A DNA stretch of 64,000 nucleotides from Halosaccharopolyspora lacisalsi (GTDB lineage Bacteria; Actinomycetota; Actinomycetes; Mycobacteriales; Pseudonocardiaceae), in the NCBI RefSeq assembly GCF_014137975.1, contig NZ_JACGWZ010000001.1:558001-622000 (forward strand), in the 5' to 3' direction. Below the pieces are notes generated by a model. The model saw only the letters and a list, made by a program, of their open reading frames with translations. It searched no databases and was not told where the DNA came from. Positions 56,357 through 64,000 of the stretch are shown one piece after another; the first letter of the stretch is position 1, and each line of letters opens with the position of its first letter. Both the position numbers and the translations under genes were made by a program.

Positions 56357-56806
56357 ATGATCATACGCGCGGGTAAACCGGTCACCGCGGGTCTGAGCCG
56401 AGTCGCGCGGATGGAGCCGCGTGAGAGAGCCCGGATCGTCGGCGAGCTGTATTCCCAGCACCCGGTGTTCCGATCGCTGCTGAGGCAGGTGAACCTCGCT
56501 CGGACGGTGGGGTTCGGTTCCGCGTTGATGCTCGCGGTCGCGGTCATGTTGCTGGTGCAGGACGCATCGGTGTGGTGCGTCTGCGTGCTGGTGCTGGCCG
56601 GGATGGCCGGTTTCGGTTTCGTGACGGTCGTGCTCACCGACAACCGCTTCGACCTGCTGATGGCGGTCATCGGAGCCCATCGCACCGACGAGCTGCACGG
56701 GCAGTTGGTCGCCGAGGAGGTCTACGAGGACGAGGTGAACGCTCGCGAGTCGCGCGCCGCTACTCCCGAGCCGCGCGCCTCGCGCAGCGTCACTGCCGCA
56801 CCATGA
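56357..56806 (+). CDS. Unknown small membrane protein with two helices
   Basis: 149 aa, family not recognised. A basic N-terminus (MEPRERARIVGELYSQHPVFRSLLRQVNLARTVG) is followed by two membrane helices (about 51-67 and 73-93) and a soluble acidic tail. Start at ATG 56357, or ATG 56411. Its end overlaps the convergent DtxR-type gene by 17 nt. Confidence 0.6.
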   Translation: MIIRAGKPVTAGLSRVARMEPRERARIVGELYSQHPVFRSLLRQVNLARTVGFGSALMLAVAVMLLVQDASVWCVCVLVLAGMAGFGFVTVVLTDNRFDLLMAVIGAHRTDELHGQLVAEEVYEDEVNARESRAATPEPRASRSVTAAP

Positions 56807-57476
56807 CCGACAGCGCCGCGGCGATCTCCGAGCCGAGGAAGTGGGTCTGCGCTCCGGGCTTGTCCCCGACGAGCACCACGAGCGGACCGCCGAAGGGCTT
56901 GCGCTCGACCACCTCGATGCGGTTGCCCAGGGTCAGGTCGTGATCGGTGAGGTAGCGCAGCAGCTCGGAGTCGGTGTCCCAGACCCGGGCGATCGTGCCG
57001 ACGGTGCCGGGATCGAGCTGGTCGAGCAGTTTCGTGGCGGGCTTTTCGACGACTCCCTCCGAAGTGGGGATCGGGTCGCCGTGGGGGTCGTGGGTGGGAT
57101 GTCCGAGCTTGGCGGCGATGTGCTCGATCAGCTCGTCGGAGACCGCGTGCTCCAGTGAGTCCGCCTCGGGATGCACCTCGTCCCAGGTGTAGTCGAGCTC
57201 CTCGACCAGGAACAGTTCGAGCAGGCGGTGCCTGCGCAGCACGTCGAAGGCCAGCCGTCGTCCGGAGGTGGTCAGTTCCACGCTGTGGTAGCGGACGTGG
57301 GTGACGAGATCGAGCTGGGCGAGCTTGTTGATCATTCCGGAGACCGAGGAGGGGCTCAGACCCAGCCGTTGGGTCAGCGTCGCGTTGGTGACGGCGACAC
57401 CTCGCTCGCTGAGTCCGTAGATCGCCCGCACGTAGTCTTCCACGGATGCGGAAGGGCGCTCGGCCATACTTGCCAT
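56790..57476 (-). CDS. DtxR/MntR-family metal-dependent repressor
   Basis: 228 aa. N-terminal winged helix (SVEDYVRAIYGLSERGVAVTNATLTQRLGLSPSSVSGMINKLAQLDLV), dimer and metal domain (RRHRLLELFLVEELDYTWDEVHPEADSLEHAVSDELIEHI) and a C-terminal FeoA/SH3-like domain (about 150-228). The metal ligands of the family (Glu/His in the EVHPEAD...EHAVSD region) are present. A TATGGT element ends 6 nt before ATG 57476, so the message may be leaderless; ATG 57467 is an alternative. The ZIP transporter gene lies just upstream on the same strand, suggesting it controls manganese, iron or zinc uptake. Confidence 0.88.
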   Translation of the reverse strand: MASMAERPSASVEDYVRAIYGLSERGVAVTNATLTQRLGLSPSSVSGMINKLAQLDLVTHVRYHSVELTTSGRRLAFDVLRRHRLLELFLVEELDYTWDEVHPEADSLEHAVSDELIEHIAAKLGHPTHDPHGDPIPTSEGVVEKPATKLLDQLDPGTVGTIARVWDTDSELLRYLTDHDLTLGNRIEVVERKPFGGPLVVLVGDKPGAQTHFLGSEIAAALSVMVRQ

Positions 57477-57489
57477 AATCTCACCATAA
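57464..57489 (-). promoter_or_regulatory. Threefold TTATGG-type repeat at the DtxR-like gene start
   Basis: On the minus strand TTATGG (57489-57484), TTATGG (57478-57473) and GTATGG (57469-57464) are spaced by 11 and 9 bp across the promoter and start codon. This may be an autoregulatory site, or just the -10 plus two start codons. Confidence 0.3.
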
Positions 57490-57608
57490 GAGGATGTGCG
57501 GAGCGATTTGCACCGCGGTACGTGTACGGATTCGCCCATCGCTCGGCCGGCGCCCCCCGCGGAGACGCTGCGCGCAGTGGACACGTCGGCTGCCCCGATA
57601 CGGCGACC

Positions 57609-58481
57609 TCACGCCAGGGCGACGTCGAGCGAGAGCATGAGCATCAGGCCGGCGACCAGGCCCAGCGTGGCGAGCCGCTCCCGTTCGTGAGCGTGCATCT
57701 GCGGGACGATCTCGTGGCTGATGACGTAGAGCATCCCGCCCGCGGCGAACCCCATGGCGTACGGCAGCAGCGGTTGGACGACCGAGACGAGGGCGGCCCC
57801 GAGCACAGCCAGCGGTATTTCCACGAGTCCGGCGCGAGCGCCGGTCACGGCCGCGTAGGACAAGTTGCCCAACCCGGCTCTGCGTGCCGAGATGGCCACG
57901 GCCAGCCCTTCGGGAATGTTCTGGATGCCGATGGCCAGCATGAGCGCCACGGCGTTGCCGATGTTACCGGATCCGAAACCGACGCCGACGGAAAGCCCCT
58001 CGGGCATGTTGTGCAGCGTGATGGCGACGATGAACACGATCGTGCCGGTGAGGCGGGGCTGGGAGACCGCGTTCGGGGAGAGTGCCGCTCGAGTGCTCTC
58101 GTGAACCTGAGCGGCTCCGGGAGCTTCGGTGCTGTCGGCGATCGTGCTGCGGGATCGGCCGGTGACGAGAAAGTGCACGTAAGGCACCCAGGATTCGGCT
58201 CGGCTCAGCAGGAGCGCTCCGAGCGCGATGCCGACCAGCACGGGCAGCAGCCCGCCGTCCTCGATGCCGGGCAGGATCAGACTGGTGAAGCTGGCGGCGA
58301 CCATGATCCCGGCGGCGAAGCCCAGCGCCACGTTCATGCTCCGTGGTGACGGATTGCGCCACACCAGCACCGCCAGCGCGCCCAGCAGGTTGAGGAAGGC
58401 GATCACCAGACCGCCGAACAGTCCCTGCACCACGGGGTTGGTCCCCACGAGGGTGACGAGCAGTCCCTCCGCGCCGCTCAT
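57609..58481 (-). CDS. ZIP-family divalent metal transporter
   Basis: 290 aa, 8 predicted helices. Helix 4 has IVAITLHNMPEGLSVGVGFGSGN and helix 5 LAIGIQNIPEGLAVAI, the HNxPEG and QNxPEG metal-binding motifs of ZIP proteins. It should import zinc, manganese or iron. ATG 58481 is chosen; the open frame upstream is not conserved. It lies 132 bp before the DtxR-type gene. Confidence 0.9.
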   Translation of the reverse strand: MSGAEGLLVTLVGTNPVVQGLFGGLVIAFLNLLGALAVLVWRNPSPRSMNVALGFAAGIMVAASFTSLILPGIEDGGLLPVLVGIALGALLLSRAESWVPYVHFLVTGRSRSTIADSTEAPGAAQVHESTRAALSPNAVSQPRLTGTIVFIVAITLHNMPEGLSVGVGFGSGNIGNAVALMLAIGIQNIPEGLAVAISARRAGLGNLSYAAVTGARAGLVEIPLAVLGAALVSVVQPLLPYAMGFAAGGMLYVISHEIVPQMHAHERERLATLGLVAGLMLMLSLDVALA

Positions 58482-58662
58482 GATCCGGCCCGGCGGCGGT
58501 CTCGCGTGAGCGTGCGGCTCAACCTTTTTTGCGGCATCACGAAAACCCACTTTAGCCGCACCCAAAGCAGCCGTGAAGGTGTCATCGGCGGTGAGTGCGC
58601 ACACGGTCGGTGCTAGCCCTGCTTGCAGGTCACGACCGGGGACGTGAGAAGATGGAGGGGCT

Positions 58663-59778
58663 ATGACCTCGACTTCGCTCCCGCTTGTCTTCGACGCGCC
58701 CCGGCGCGGTATGCCCCCGCGTCACCTGGCCGACATGTCGGCCGAGCAGCGTCGTGCTGCCGTGACCGACCTGGGGGAGAAGCCGTTCCGCGCGCGCCAG
58801 CTCGCCCAGCACTACTTCGGTCGCCTCACCGCCGACGCGGAGTCGATGACCGACGTGCCCGCCGCCAGCCGTGAGCGCCTCGGCCAGGACCTGCTGCCGA
58901 CCCTGCTCAGTCCGGTCCGCACCGTCGACACCGACGAGGGAACCACGCGCAAGACCCTGTGGCGGCTGCACGACAACACGATGCTGGAAAGCGTGCTGAT
59001 GCGCTATCCGGACCGTGCCACGATCTGCGTGTCGAGCCAGGCCGGCTGCGGGATGGCCTGTCCGTTCTGCGCCACCGGGCAGGGCGGATTGCAGCGCAAC
59101 CTGTCCACGGCCGAGATCGTCGAGCAGGTTCGCTCCGCCGCGGCGATGATGCGCGACGGAGACGTTCCCGGCGGGGCGGGCAGGCTGTCCAACGTCGTGT
59201 TCATGGGGATGGGCGAGCCCCTGGCCAATTACCGGCGCGTCATCGACGCCGTGCGCCGCATCTGCGACCCGGCTCCGGAGGGACTGGGGCTGTCCCAGCG
59301 TTCCGTGACGGTTTCCACCGTCGGGCTGGCGCCCGCGATCCGGCGCATGACGGCCGAGGACCTCCACGTGACCCTGGCGGTTTCGCTGCACACGCCCGAC
59401 GACGAGCTGCGGGACACGCTCGTTCCGGTCAACAACCGCTGGAAGGTCGAGGAGGTGCTGGACGCCGCGCGCGGTTACGCCGAGCACACCGGCCGCAGGG
59501 TTTCCGTGGAGTACGCGCTGATCCGCGAGGTCAACGACCACCCGTGGCGCGCGGACATGCTGGGCAAGCTGCTGCACAAGCATCTCGGCCAGTGGGCGCA
59601 CGTCAACCTGATCCCGCTCAACCCGACGCCGGGCAGCGAGTGGGACGCCAGCCCGAAGCCGGTCGAGCGGGAGTTCGTGCGCCGCGTCCGTGACCAGGGG
59701 GTTCCCTGCACGGTCCGCGACACGCGCGGTCAGGAGATCGCCGCCGCCTGCGGTCAGCTCGCGGCCGAGGAGCAGTAA
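58663..59778 (+). CDS. rlmN: 23S rRNA (adenine2503-C2)-methyltransferase
   Basis: 371 aa. A radical-SAM enzyme also active on some tRNAs. The iron-sulfur motif is Cys129, Cys133, Cys136 ([17 protein letters not shown]), [11 protein letters not shown] binds SAM, and the catalytic Cys near 350 is in [18 protein letters not shown] precedes ATG 58663. Confidence 0.96.
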   Translation: MTSTSLPLVFDAPRRGMPPRHLADMSAEQRRAAVTDLGEKPFRARQLAQHYFGRLTADAESMTDVPAASRERLGQDLLPTLLSPVRTVDTDEGTTRKTLWRLHDNTMLESVLMRYPDRATICVSSQAGCGMACPFCATGQGGLQRNLSTAEIVEQVRSAAAMMRDGDVPGGAGRLSNVVFMGMGEPLANYRRVIDAVRRICDPAPEGLGLSQRSVTVSTVGLAPAIRRMTAEDLHVTLAVSLHTPDDELRDTLVPVNNRWKVEEVLDAARGYAEHTGRRVSVEYALIREVNDHPWRADMLGKLLHKHLGQWAHVNLIPLNPTPGSEWDASPKPVEREFVRRVRDQGVPCTVRDTRGQEIAAACGQLAAEEQ

Positions 59779-59824
59779 GGAGTTCTTTTCCGGAGCACCG
59801 CGGCCGGGTGAGCCGGTCGCGTGG

Positions 59825-59858
59825 GGTTTCGGCGGTTTCGCGCGAGACCACCGAAACC
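59825..59858. repeat. Imperfect 34-bp palindrome with GGTTTCGCGCGAGACC core
   Basis: Symmetry about 59841.5 holds over 17 pairs, with one mismatch and one G-T pair. The core differs from the 12060/24971 core by one base. It lies between convergent rlmN and the DUF2631 gene. Confidence 0.6.
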
Positions 59859-59904
59859 ACCATCAACCTTCGAGGTGGTGACTCCGGTGCCCTGCCGTAC
59901 GAGT

Positions 59905-59937
59905 CGGGCCGGCACCCGCGCGGGTGCCGGCCCGTTT
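59905..59937. terminator. Perfect 30-bp GC palindrome, terminator-like
   Basis: 59905-59934 is a perfect palindrome (arms CGGGCCGGCACCCGC), followed by TTT on the plus strand. It is a second hairpin in the convergent gap between rlmN and DUF2631, with a different core from the element at 59825. Confidence 0.6.
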
Positions 59938-59984
59938 CTCGTTCAGGGAGGCGTCGAGCGCTCTCCGCTCGTCGAAGGCGTGCC

Positions 59985-60287
59985 TCAGCGGTCGCGCCAG
60001 GAGAGGCGGCGGCGGCGCAGGTCCCAGAGCAACCCCACGGCCATCCCCACGGTGATCACGATCAACCAGATGTCGGCGGCCTTGAACCCGTTACCGCCGC
60101 TGAGGATGCCCTGGTGGTTGCCGACCAGCATCATGCCCATCGCGAAGGTGCAGAACCAGCCCGAGATCTGAAGCCCCTTCGGGAATCCCCCGTGCCAGCC
60201 CCAGTCGACCGACGGCTCCTCGGCGGGGTCGATGGCCTCGCCGGGCTTGTCCTGACCGGACGTCTTCTCCAGATCCGTGGTCGCCAC
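59985..60287 (-). CDS. DUF2631 membrane protein
   Basis: 100 aa. An acidic N-terminus and the conserved EPSVDWGWHGGFPKGLQISGWF precede two membrane helices. The family is restricted to actinobacteria and sits beside dxr in mycobacteria; its role is unknown. GTG 60287 has an excellent site, GAGGAGG, 5 nt upstream, and is chosen over the ATG at 60356. Confidence 0.88.
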   Translation of the reverse strand: MATTDLEKTSGQDKPGEAIDPAEEPSVDWGWHGGFPKGLQISGWFCTFAMGMMLVGNHQGILSGGNGFKAADIWLIVITVGMAVGLLWDLRRRRLSWRDR

Positions 60288-60458
60288 GTCGTCCTCCTCG
60301 GCCCTCTGGCGGTCCCGCCGAACCGCTTCTCGCCAGCGTTCGTGTGGCCGAATCATCCCACACCGGCTCCCCCGGATCTCCAGTGACTTGGTGCGGGTGT
60401 GACGAGTTCGAGGGGAGCGCGCACGGATCGTCGCGGTGCTTCGGGGACAATGGCGGCG

Positions 60459-61733
60459 ATGCCTGCTGCCACGCCTCCTGCGAGTCCGGTCGCCGATTCG
60501 ACCCTCGGCGACCCCCGAACCCGGCCGGACGAGCCACGCACCGTGACCATCCTGGGCTCCACCGGCTCGATCGGAACCCAGGCCCTGGAAGTGATCCGGG
60601 CCAACCCGAAACGCTTTCGGGTGCTGGGACTGGCCGCGGGCGGTAGTGATCCCGCCGCGCTGGCCGCGCAGGCCGTGGAGTTCGGTGCCGAAGTGATCGC
60701 CGTGGCGCGGGAGACCGCGGTCGAGGACGTGCGGTCGGCCCTGGACACCGCGGCCCGGCGTCTCGGCCGTCCCGCCGAGGTCCCCGTTCCGCGGGTGATC
60801 GGTGGCGCGGAAGCCGCCACCGAGCTCGTCGAGGCCACCCGTGCCGACGTGGTGCTCAACGGCATGGACGGTTCGCGGGGGTTGCGCCCCACCCTGGCCG
60901 CGCTGGAGGTCGGCTCCCGGCTGGCCCTGGCGAACAAGGAGTCACTGATCGCGGGTGGGCCGCTGGTGCTGCGGCGGGCCGCACCCGGTCAGATCGTGCC
61001 GGTGGACTCCGAGCACTCGGCGCTGGCGCAGGGGCTGCTCGGTGGGCGTGCCGACGAGGTCGACCGGCTGATCCTGACCGCCTCCGGCGGGCCGTTCCGG
61101 GGACGGAGTCGCGAGCAGCTCGAACACGTCACCCTGGAGCAGGCGCTGGCGCACCCGACGTGGTCGATGGGCACGGTCGTCACCCTGAATTCCGCCACCA
61201 TGGTGAACAAGGGATTGGAGCTCATCGAGGCCCACCTGCTGTTCGGCGTGGACTACGACCGCATCGACGTCGTGGTGCACCCGCAGTCGATGGTGCACTC
61301 CATGGTCACCTTCGTCGACGGCTCGACGTTGGCCCAGGCCAGCCCCCCGGACATGCGGCTGCCCATCGCGCTCGGGTTGGACTGGCCGCGCCGGGTTCCG
61401 GGGGCGGCCCCGGCGCTGTCGGTGGCCGAAGCGGCGACGTGGACGTTCGAGCCGGTGGACGACGAGGCGTTCCCGGCGGTGTCGCTGGCCCGGCACGCCG
61501 GAAAGGCCGGTGGTTGCCTGCCCGCCGTCTACAACGCGGCCAACGAGGAGGCGGTGGCCGCGTTCGTGCGAGGCGACACCGGTTTCACATCGATCGTGCA
61601 CACTGTGGAAGGGGTGCTGCGAAGTGCCGATCAGTGGCGGCGCGAACCGGCGGGCACCGACGACGTCTTCGAGGCAGAGGAGTGGGCACGCGTGCGGTCC
61701 CGGGAACTCGTGGGTAGGGGGACGACCGAGTGA
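60459..61733 (+). CDS. dxr: 1-deoxy-D-xylulose 5-phosphate reductoisomerase
   Basis: 424 aa from ATG 60459. It converts DXP to MEP, the committed step of isoprenoid synthesis. [18 protein letters not shown] binds [18 protein letters not shown] and [11 protein letters not shown] form the active site with metal ligands, and SGGPFRG and [27 protein letters not shown] complete it. The start is uncertain: ATG 60450 or GTG 60399 are also in frame. The stop overlaps rip (GTGA). Confidence 0.94.
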   Translation: MPAATPPASPVADSTLGDPRTRPDEPRTVTILGSTGSIGTQALEVIRANPKRFRVLGLAAGGSDPAALAAQAVEFGAEVIAVARETAVEDVRSALDTAARRLGRPAEVPVPRVIGGAEAATELVEATRADVVLNGMDGSRGLRPTLAALEVGSRLALANKESLIAGGPLVLRRAAPGQIVPVDSEHSALAQGLLGGRADEVDRLILTASGGPFRGRSREQLEHVTLEQALAHPTWSMGTVVTLNSATMVNKGLELIEAHLLFGVDYDRIDVVVHPQSMVHSMVTFVDGSTLAQASPPDMRLPIALGLDWPRRVPGAAPALSVAEAATWTFEPVDDEAFPAVSLARHAGKAGGCLPAVYNAANEEAVAAFVRGDTGFTSIVHTVEGVLRSADQWRREPAGTDDVFEAEEWARVRSRELVGRGTTE

Positions 61734-63019
61734 TACTGGTCATCCTGGGCATCGTCATCTTCTTCCTGGGGCTGCTGCTGTCGATCGCCTGGCACGAACT
61801 GGGACACCTGAGCACCGCGAAGATGTTCGGAATCAAGGTCAACCAGTACATGGTCGGCTTCGGTCGCACGATCTTCTCCCGGAAGGGCCGCGAGACCGAG
61901 TACGGCGTCAAGGCCATCCCCTTCGGCGGTTACATCCGCATGATCGGCATGTTCCCGCCGAAGAAGGACGAGGCCTACGGGCGCACGGCGTCCTCGTCGC
62001 CCTGGCGCTCCATGGTCGAGGACGCCAGGCAGGCGGTGGCCGAGGAGGTCAGGCCCGAGGAGGCGCACCGGCAGTTCTACCAGCGCAGCCCGTGGAAGCG
62101 GATCATCGTGATGTTCGCGGGCCCGTTCATGAACCTGCTGCTGGCCTTCGGCATCTTCACCGGCATCCTGATGGGCTACGGCCTGCCCGAGCCCACGACC
62201 ACGGTGAAGTCGGTCAGTGAATGCGTGGTGTCCGCCAAAGCCCAGGTCGAGCAGGGCGAGTGCCCGCCCGGCGCCCCGAAGTCCCCCGCGGCCGAGGCCG
62301 GGCTCAGGCTCGGGGACGAGATCGTGGCCTTCAACGGCGAGCCGGTCCGCTCCTGGAACCAGCTGCAGACCTCCATCCGCAACGCCTCCGGCACGGTCTC
62401 GCTGACCGTCGAGCGCGACGGGCAACGCCGGACGCTGACCCCGACACTGATGCAGAGCACCCAGCCGAAGATCGGCGAACAGGACGAGTACGTCAAGGTC
62501 GGTTTCCTCGGTTTCTCGCCGACTCGACACCTCGTCCAGCAGGGCTTCGGCGACGTGGTCGGGCGCGTCGGCGAGATGGTCGGCATGACCGCGCAGAAGA
62601 TCGTGCAGCTACCGCAGCGGGTCCCGGGCCTGGTGGGGGCCATCGCCGGGCAGGAGCGCGAGGACGACTCGCCGATGGGCATCGTCGGCGTCAGCCGCAT
62701 CGGTGGTCAGGTGCTGTCCTACGACGAGGCCTCGATCGGCGCGCGCCTGATCACCATGCTCAACCTGCTGGCCGCGGTGAACCTCTCGCTGTTCGCGCTC
62801 AACATGCTGCCGATCCTGCCGCTGGACGGCGGGCACATCGCGGGTGCGCTGTGGGAGTCGATCCGGCGCAAGTTCGCCCGGTTGGTTCGGCGACCGGACC
62901 CGGGGCCGTTCGACACGGCCAAGCTGATGCCGCTGGCCTACGGGGTCAGTCTCGTGTTCATCGCTTACTCGTTGCTGGTGCTCGTCGCCGACGTGGTCAA
63001 TCCCGTGACCCTGTATTGA
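61730..63019 (+). CDS. rip: Site-2 intramembrane metalloprotease (Rip1/RseP type)
   Basis: 429 aa. The zinc motif HELGH is at residues 22-26 in the first membrane helix. A PDZ domain covers about 175-245, and the third zinc ligand lies in [11 protein letters not shown] near 365. Rip1 in mycobacteria cleaves several anti-sigma factors. GTG overlaps dxr; ispG follows after 189 bp. The dxr-rip-ispG order is conserved. Confidence 0.94.
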   Translation: MILVILGIVIFFLGLLLSIAWHELGHLSTAKMFGIKVNQYMVGFGRTIFSRKGRETEYGVKAIPFGGYIRMIGMFPPKKDEAYGRTASSSPWRSMVEDARQAVAEEVRPEEAHRQFYQRSPWKRIIVMFAGPFMNLLLAFGIFTGILMGYGLPEPTTTVKSVSECVVSAKAQVEQGECPPGAPKSPAAEAGLRLGDEIVAFNGEPVRSWNQLQTSIRNASGTVSLTVERDGQRRTLTPTLMQSTQPKIGEQDEYVKVGFLGFSPTRHLVQQGFGDVVGRVGEMVGMTAQKIVQLPQRVPGLVGAIAGQEREDDSPMGIVGVSRIGGQVLSYDEASIGARLITMLNLLAAVNLSLFALNMLPILPLDGGHIAGALWESIRRKFARLVRRPDPGPFDTAKLMPLAYGVSLVFIAYSLLVLVADVVNPVTLY

Positions 63020-63208
63020 CGCACCGGTGAACGCGGTGGAAACGACCGCGATGCCGCATCGGGTGACCTGTGTGGCACGGTTCCCGCCCTGAGCCGCCGC
63101 TCGTTCGGCGGTACCCTTGTTGGGGGTGACCGCTGCCGCGCGGCACCCGATCGTGTCGCCATGCACGTTTCGTGCACGCAGTCGCAGCGCAGAGGTGGAG
63201 AGGAATCC

Positions 63209-64000
63209 ATGACCGTCGATCTGGGCATGCCCGGAGCAGCCGACCCCGTGCTCGCTGAGCGTCGTAAGACCCGGCAGTTGCAGGTGGGGCCGGTCGGAGT
63301 GGGTAGTGATCATCCCATCTCGGTGCAGACGATGACGACGACCAACACCCGTGACATCAATGGGACGTTGCAGCAGATCGCGGAGTTGACCGCGGCGGGG
63401 TGTGACATCGTGCGGGTGGCGTGTCCGACGAGTGAGGACGCGGAGGCGTTGCCGGTGATCGCGCAGAAGTCGCAGATTCCGGTTATCGCCGATATTCATT
63501 TCCAGCCGAAGTACGTGTTCGCCGCGATCGAGGCGGGTTGTGCGGGGGTGCGGGTCAATCCGGGCAACATCCGCAAGTTCGACGATCAGGTGCGGGAGAT
63601 CTCGCAGGCGGCCAAGGATCACGGCACGCCGATCCGGATCGGGGTCAATGCGGGGTCGTTGGACAAGCGGTTGATGGACAAGCACGGCAGGGCCACGCCG
63701 GAGGCGTTGGCGGAGTCGGCGTTGTGGGAGGCGGGGTTGTTCGCCGAGCACGACTTCCACGACGTCAAGATCTCGGTCAAGCACAATGATCCGGTGGTGA
63801 TGGTGCGTGCCTACGAGTTGTTGGCCGAGCGGTGTGATTATCCGTTGCATCTGGGGGTGACCGAGGCGGGTCCGGCGTTTCAGGGCACGATCAAGTCGGC
63901 CACGGCGTTCGGGGCGTTGTTGCGGCAGGGCATCGGGGACACGATTCGGGTGTCGTTGTCGGCGCCGCCGGTCGAGGAGATCAAGGTCGGTACCCAGATT
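63209..64000 (+). CDS. ispG: 4-hydroxy-3-methylbut-2-en-1-yl diphosphate synthase, 5' part
   Basis: 264 codons are visible and the frame is open at the window edge. The protein makes HMBPP from MEcPP. Conserved IspG segments are seen: [52 protein letters not shown] and HLGVTEAGP. The iron-sulfur cysteines lie beyond the window. ATG 63209 follows GGAGAGG. Codon use changes sharply after about codon 20: 15 of 18 Leu codons are TTG, unlike the CTG-rich neighbours. Confidence 0.95.
   Translation, partial: MTVDLGMPGAADPVLAERRKTRQLQVGPVGVGSDHPISVQTMTTTNTRDINGTLQQIAELTAAGCDIVRVACPTSEDAEALPVIAQKSQIPVIADIHFQPKYVFAAIEAGCAGVRVNPGNIRKFDDQVREISQAAKDHGTPIRIGVNAGSLDKRLMDKHGRATPEALAESALWEAGLFAEHDFHDVKISVKHNDPVVMVRAYELLAERCDYPLHLGVTEAGPAFQGTIKSATAFGALLRQGIGDTIRVSLSAPPVEEIKVGTQI

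Overview
The window is high-GC DNA (roughly two thirds G+C) from the chromosome of an actinobacterium. Gene order and small marker genes (sepIVA-like, DUF2469, DUF2631, whiG, rip) fit a mycelial, sporulating member of the Pseudonocardiales (an Actinopolyspora or Saccharopolyspora-like organism is my guess; the genus is inference). Almost everything is conserved housekeeping sequence in the order known from mycobacteria and streptomycetes, interrupted by a few lineage-specific islands. No rRNA, tRNA, CRISPR, prophage or insertion sequence was seen.

Layout. 0-6 kb: an L,D-transpeptidase, rsmD-coaD, a secreted guanyl-specific RNase, a sepIVA-like coiled-coil gene, then DUF177-rpmF-rnc-mutM. 6.3-12 kb: a cell-surface glycosylation pair (GT2/GtrA fusion and a GT39-like membrane enzyme) and an OmpR-type two-component system. 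12.1-20.8 kb: accessory region with asnB, a three-gene locus of unknown function carrying two frameshifts, a PL3 pectate lyase, a methyltransferase, a sugar porter plus P-loop kinase, and small unknown genes. 20.8-29.5 kb: acyP-smc, a sodium/solute symporter coupled to anmK, and ftsY. 29.5-40.2 kb: an MFS exporter, amtB-glnB (the usual glnD is absent), a P-loop ATPase, a DEAD-box helicase, ffh, an amidohydrolase and two CPBP proteases. 40.3-50.9 kb: rpsP-khpA-rimM-trmD, rplS, lepB-rnhB-DUF2469, yraN-comM-dprA, xerC-whiG. 50.9-64 kb: an M23 peptidase, rpsB-tsf, pyrH-frr-cdsA, a DtxR-type regulator with a ZIP transporter, rlmN, DUF2631, and dxr-rip-ispG (ispG runs off the end).

How the genes work together. 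Much of the window serves translation and protein export: ribosomal proteins S2, S16, L19 and L32, EF-Ts, ribosome recycling factor, rRNA/tRNA modification (RsmD, RlmN, TrmD, RimM), SRP (Ffh, FtsY) and signal peptidase I. Other parts cover chromosome maintenance (SMC, RNase HII, MutM, XerC, DprA, ComM), the MEP isoprenoid pathway (Dxr, IspG), phospholipid synthesis (CdsA), nitrogen sensing (AmtB-PII) and spore development (WhiG).

The most unusual non-coding signal is a set of palindromes sharing the core GGTTTCGCGCGAAACC or a near match. They lie at gene ends, mostly between convergent genes, and in one case extend to a perfect 38-bp palindrome. Other points are a 16-bp tandem repeat, two frameshifts in the small unknown operon, LacI-type operator candidates at sugar genes, and an abrupt codon-usage shift inside ispG.
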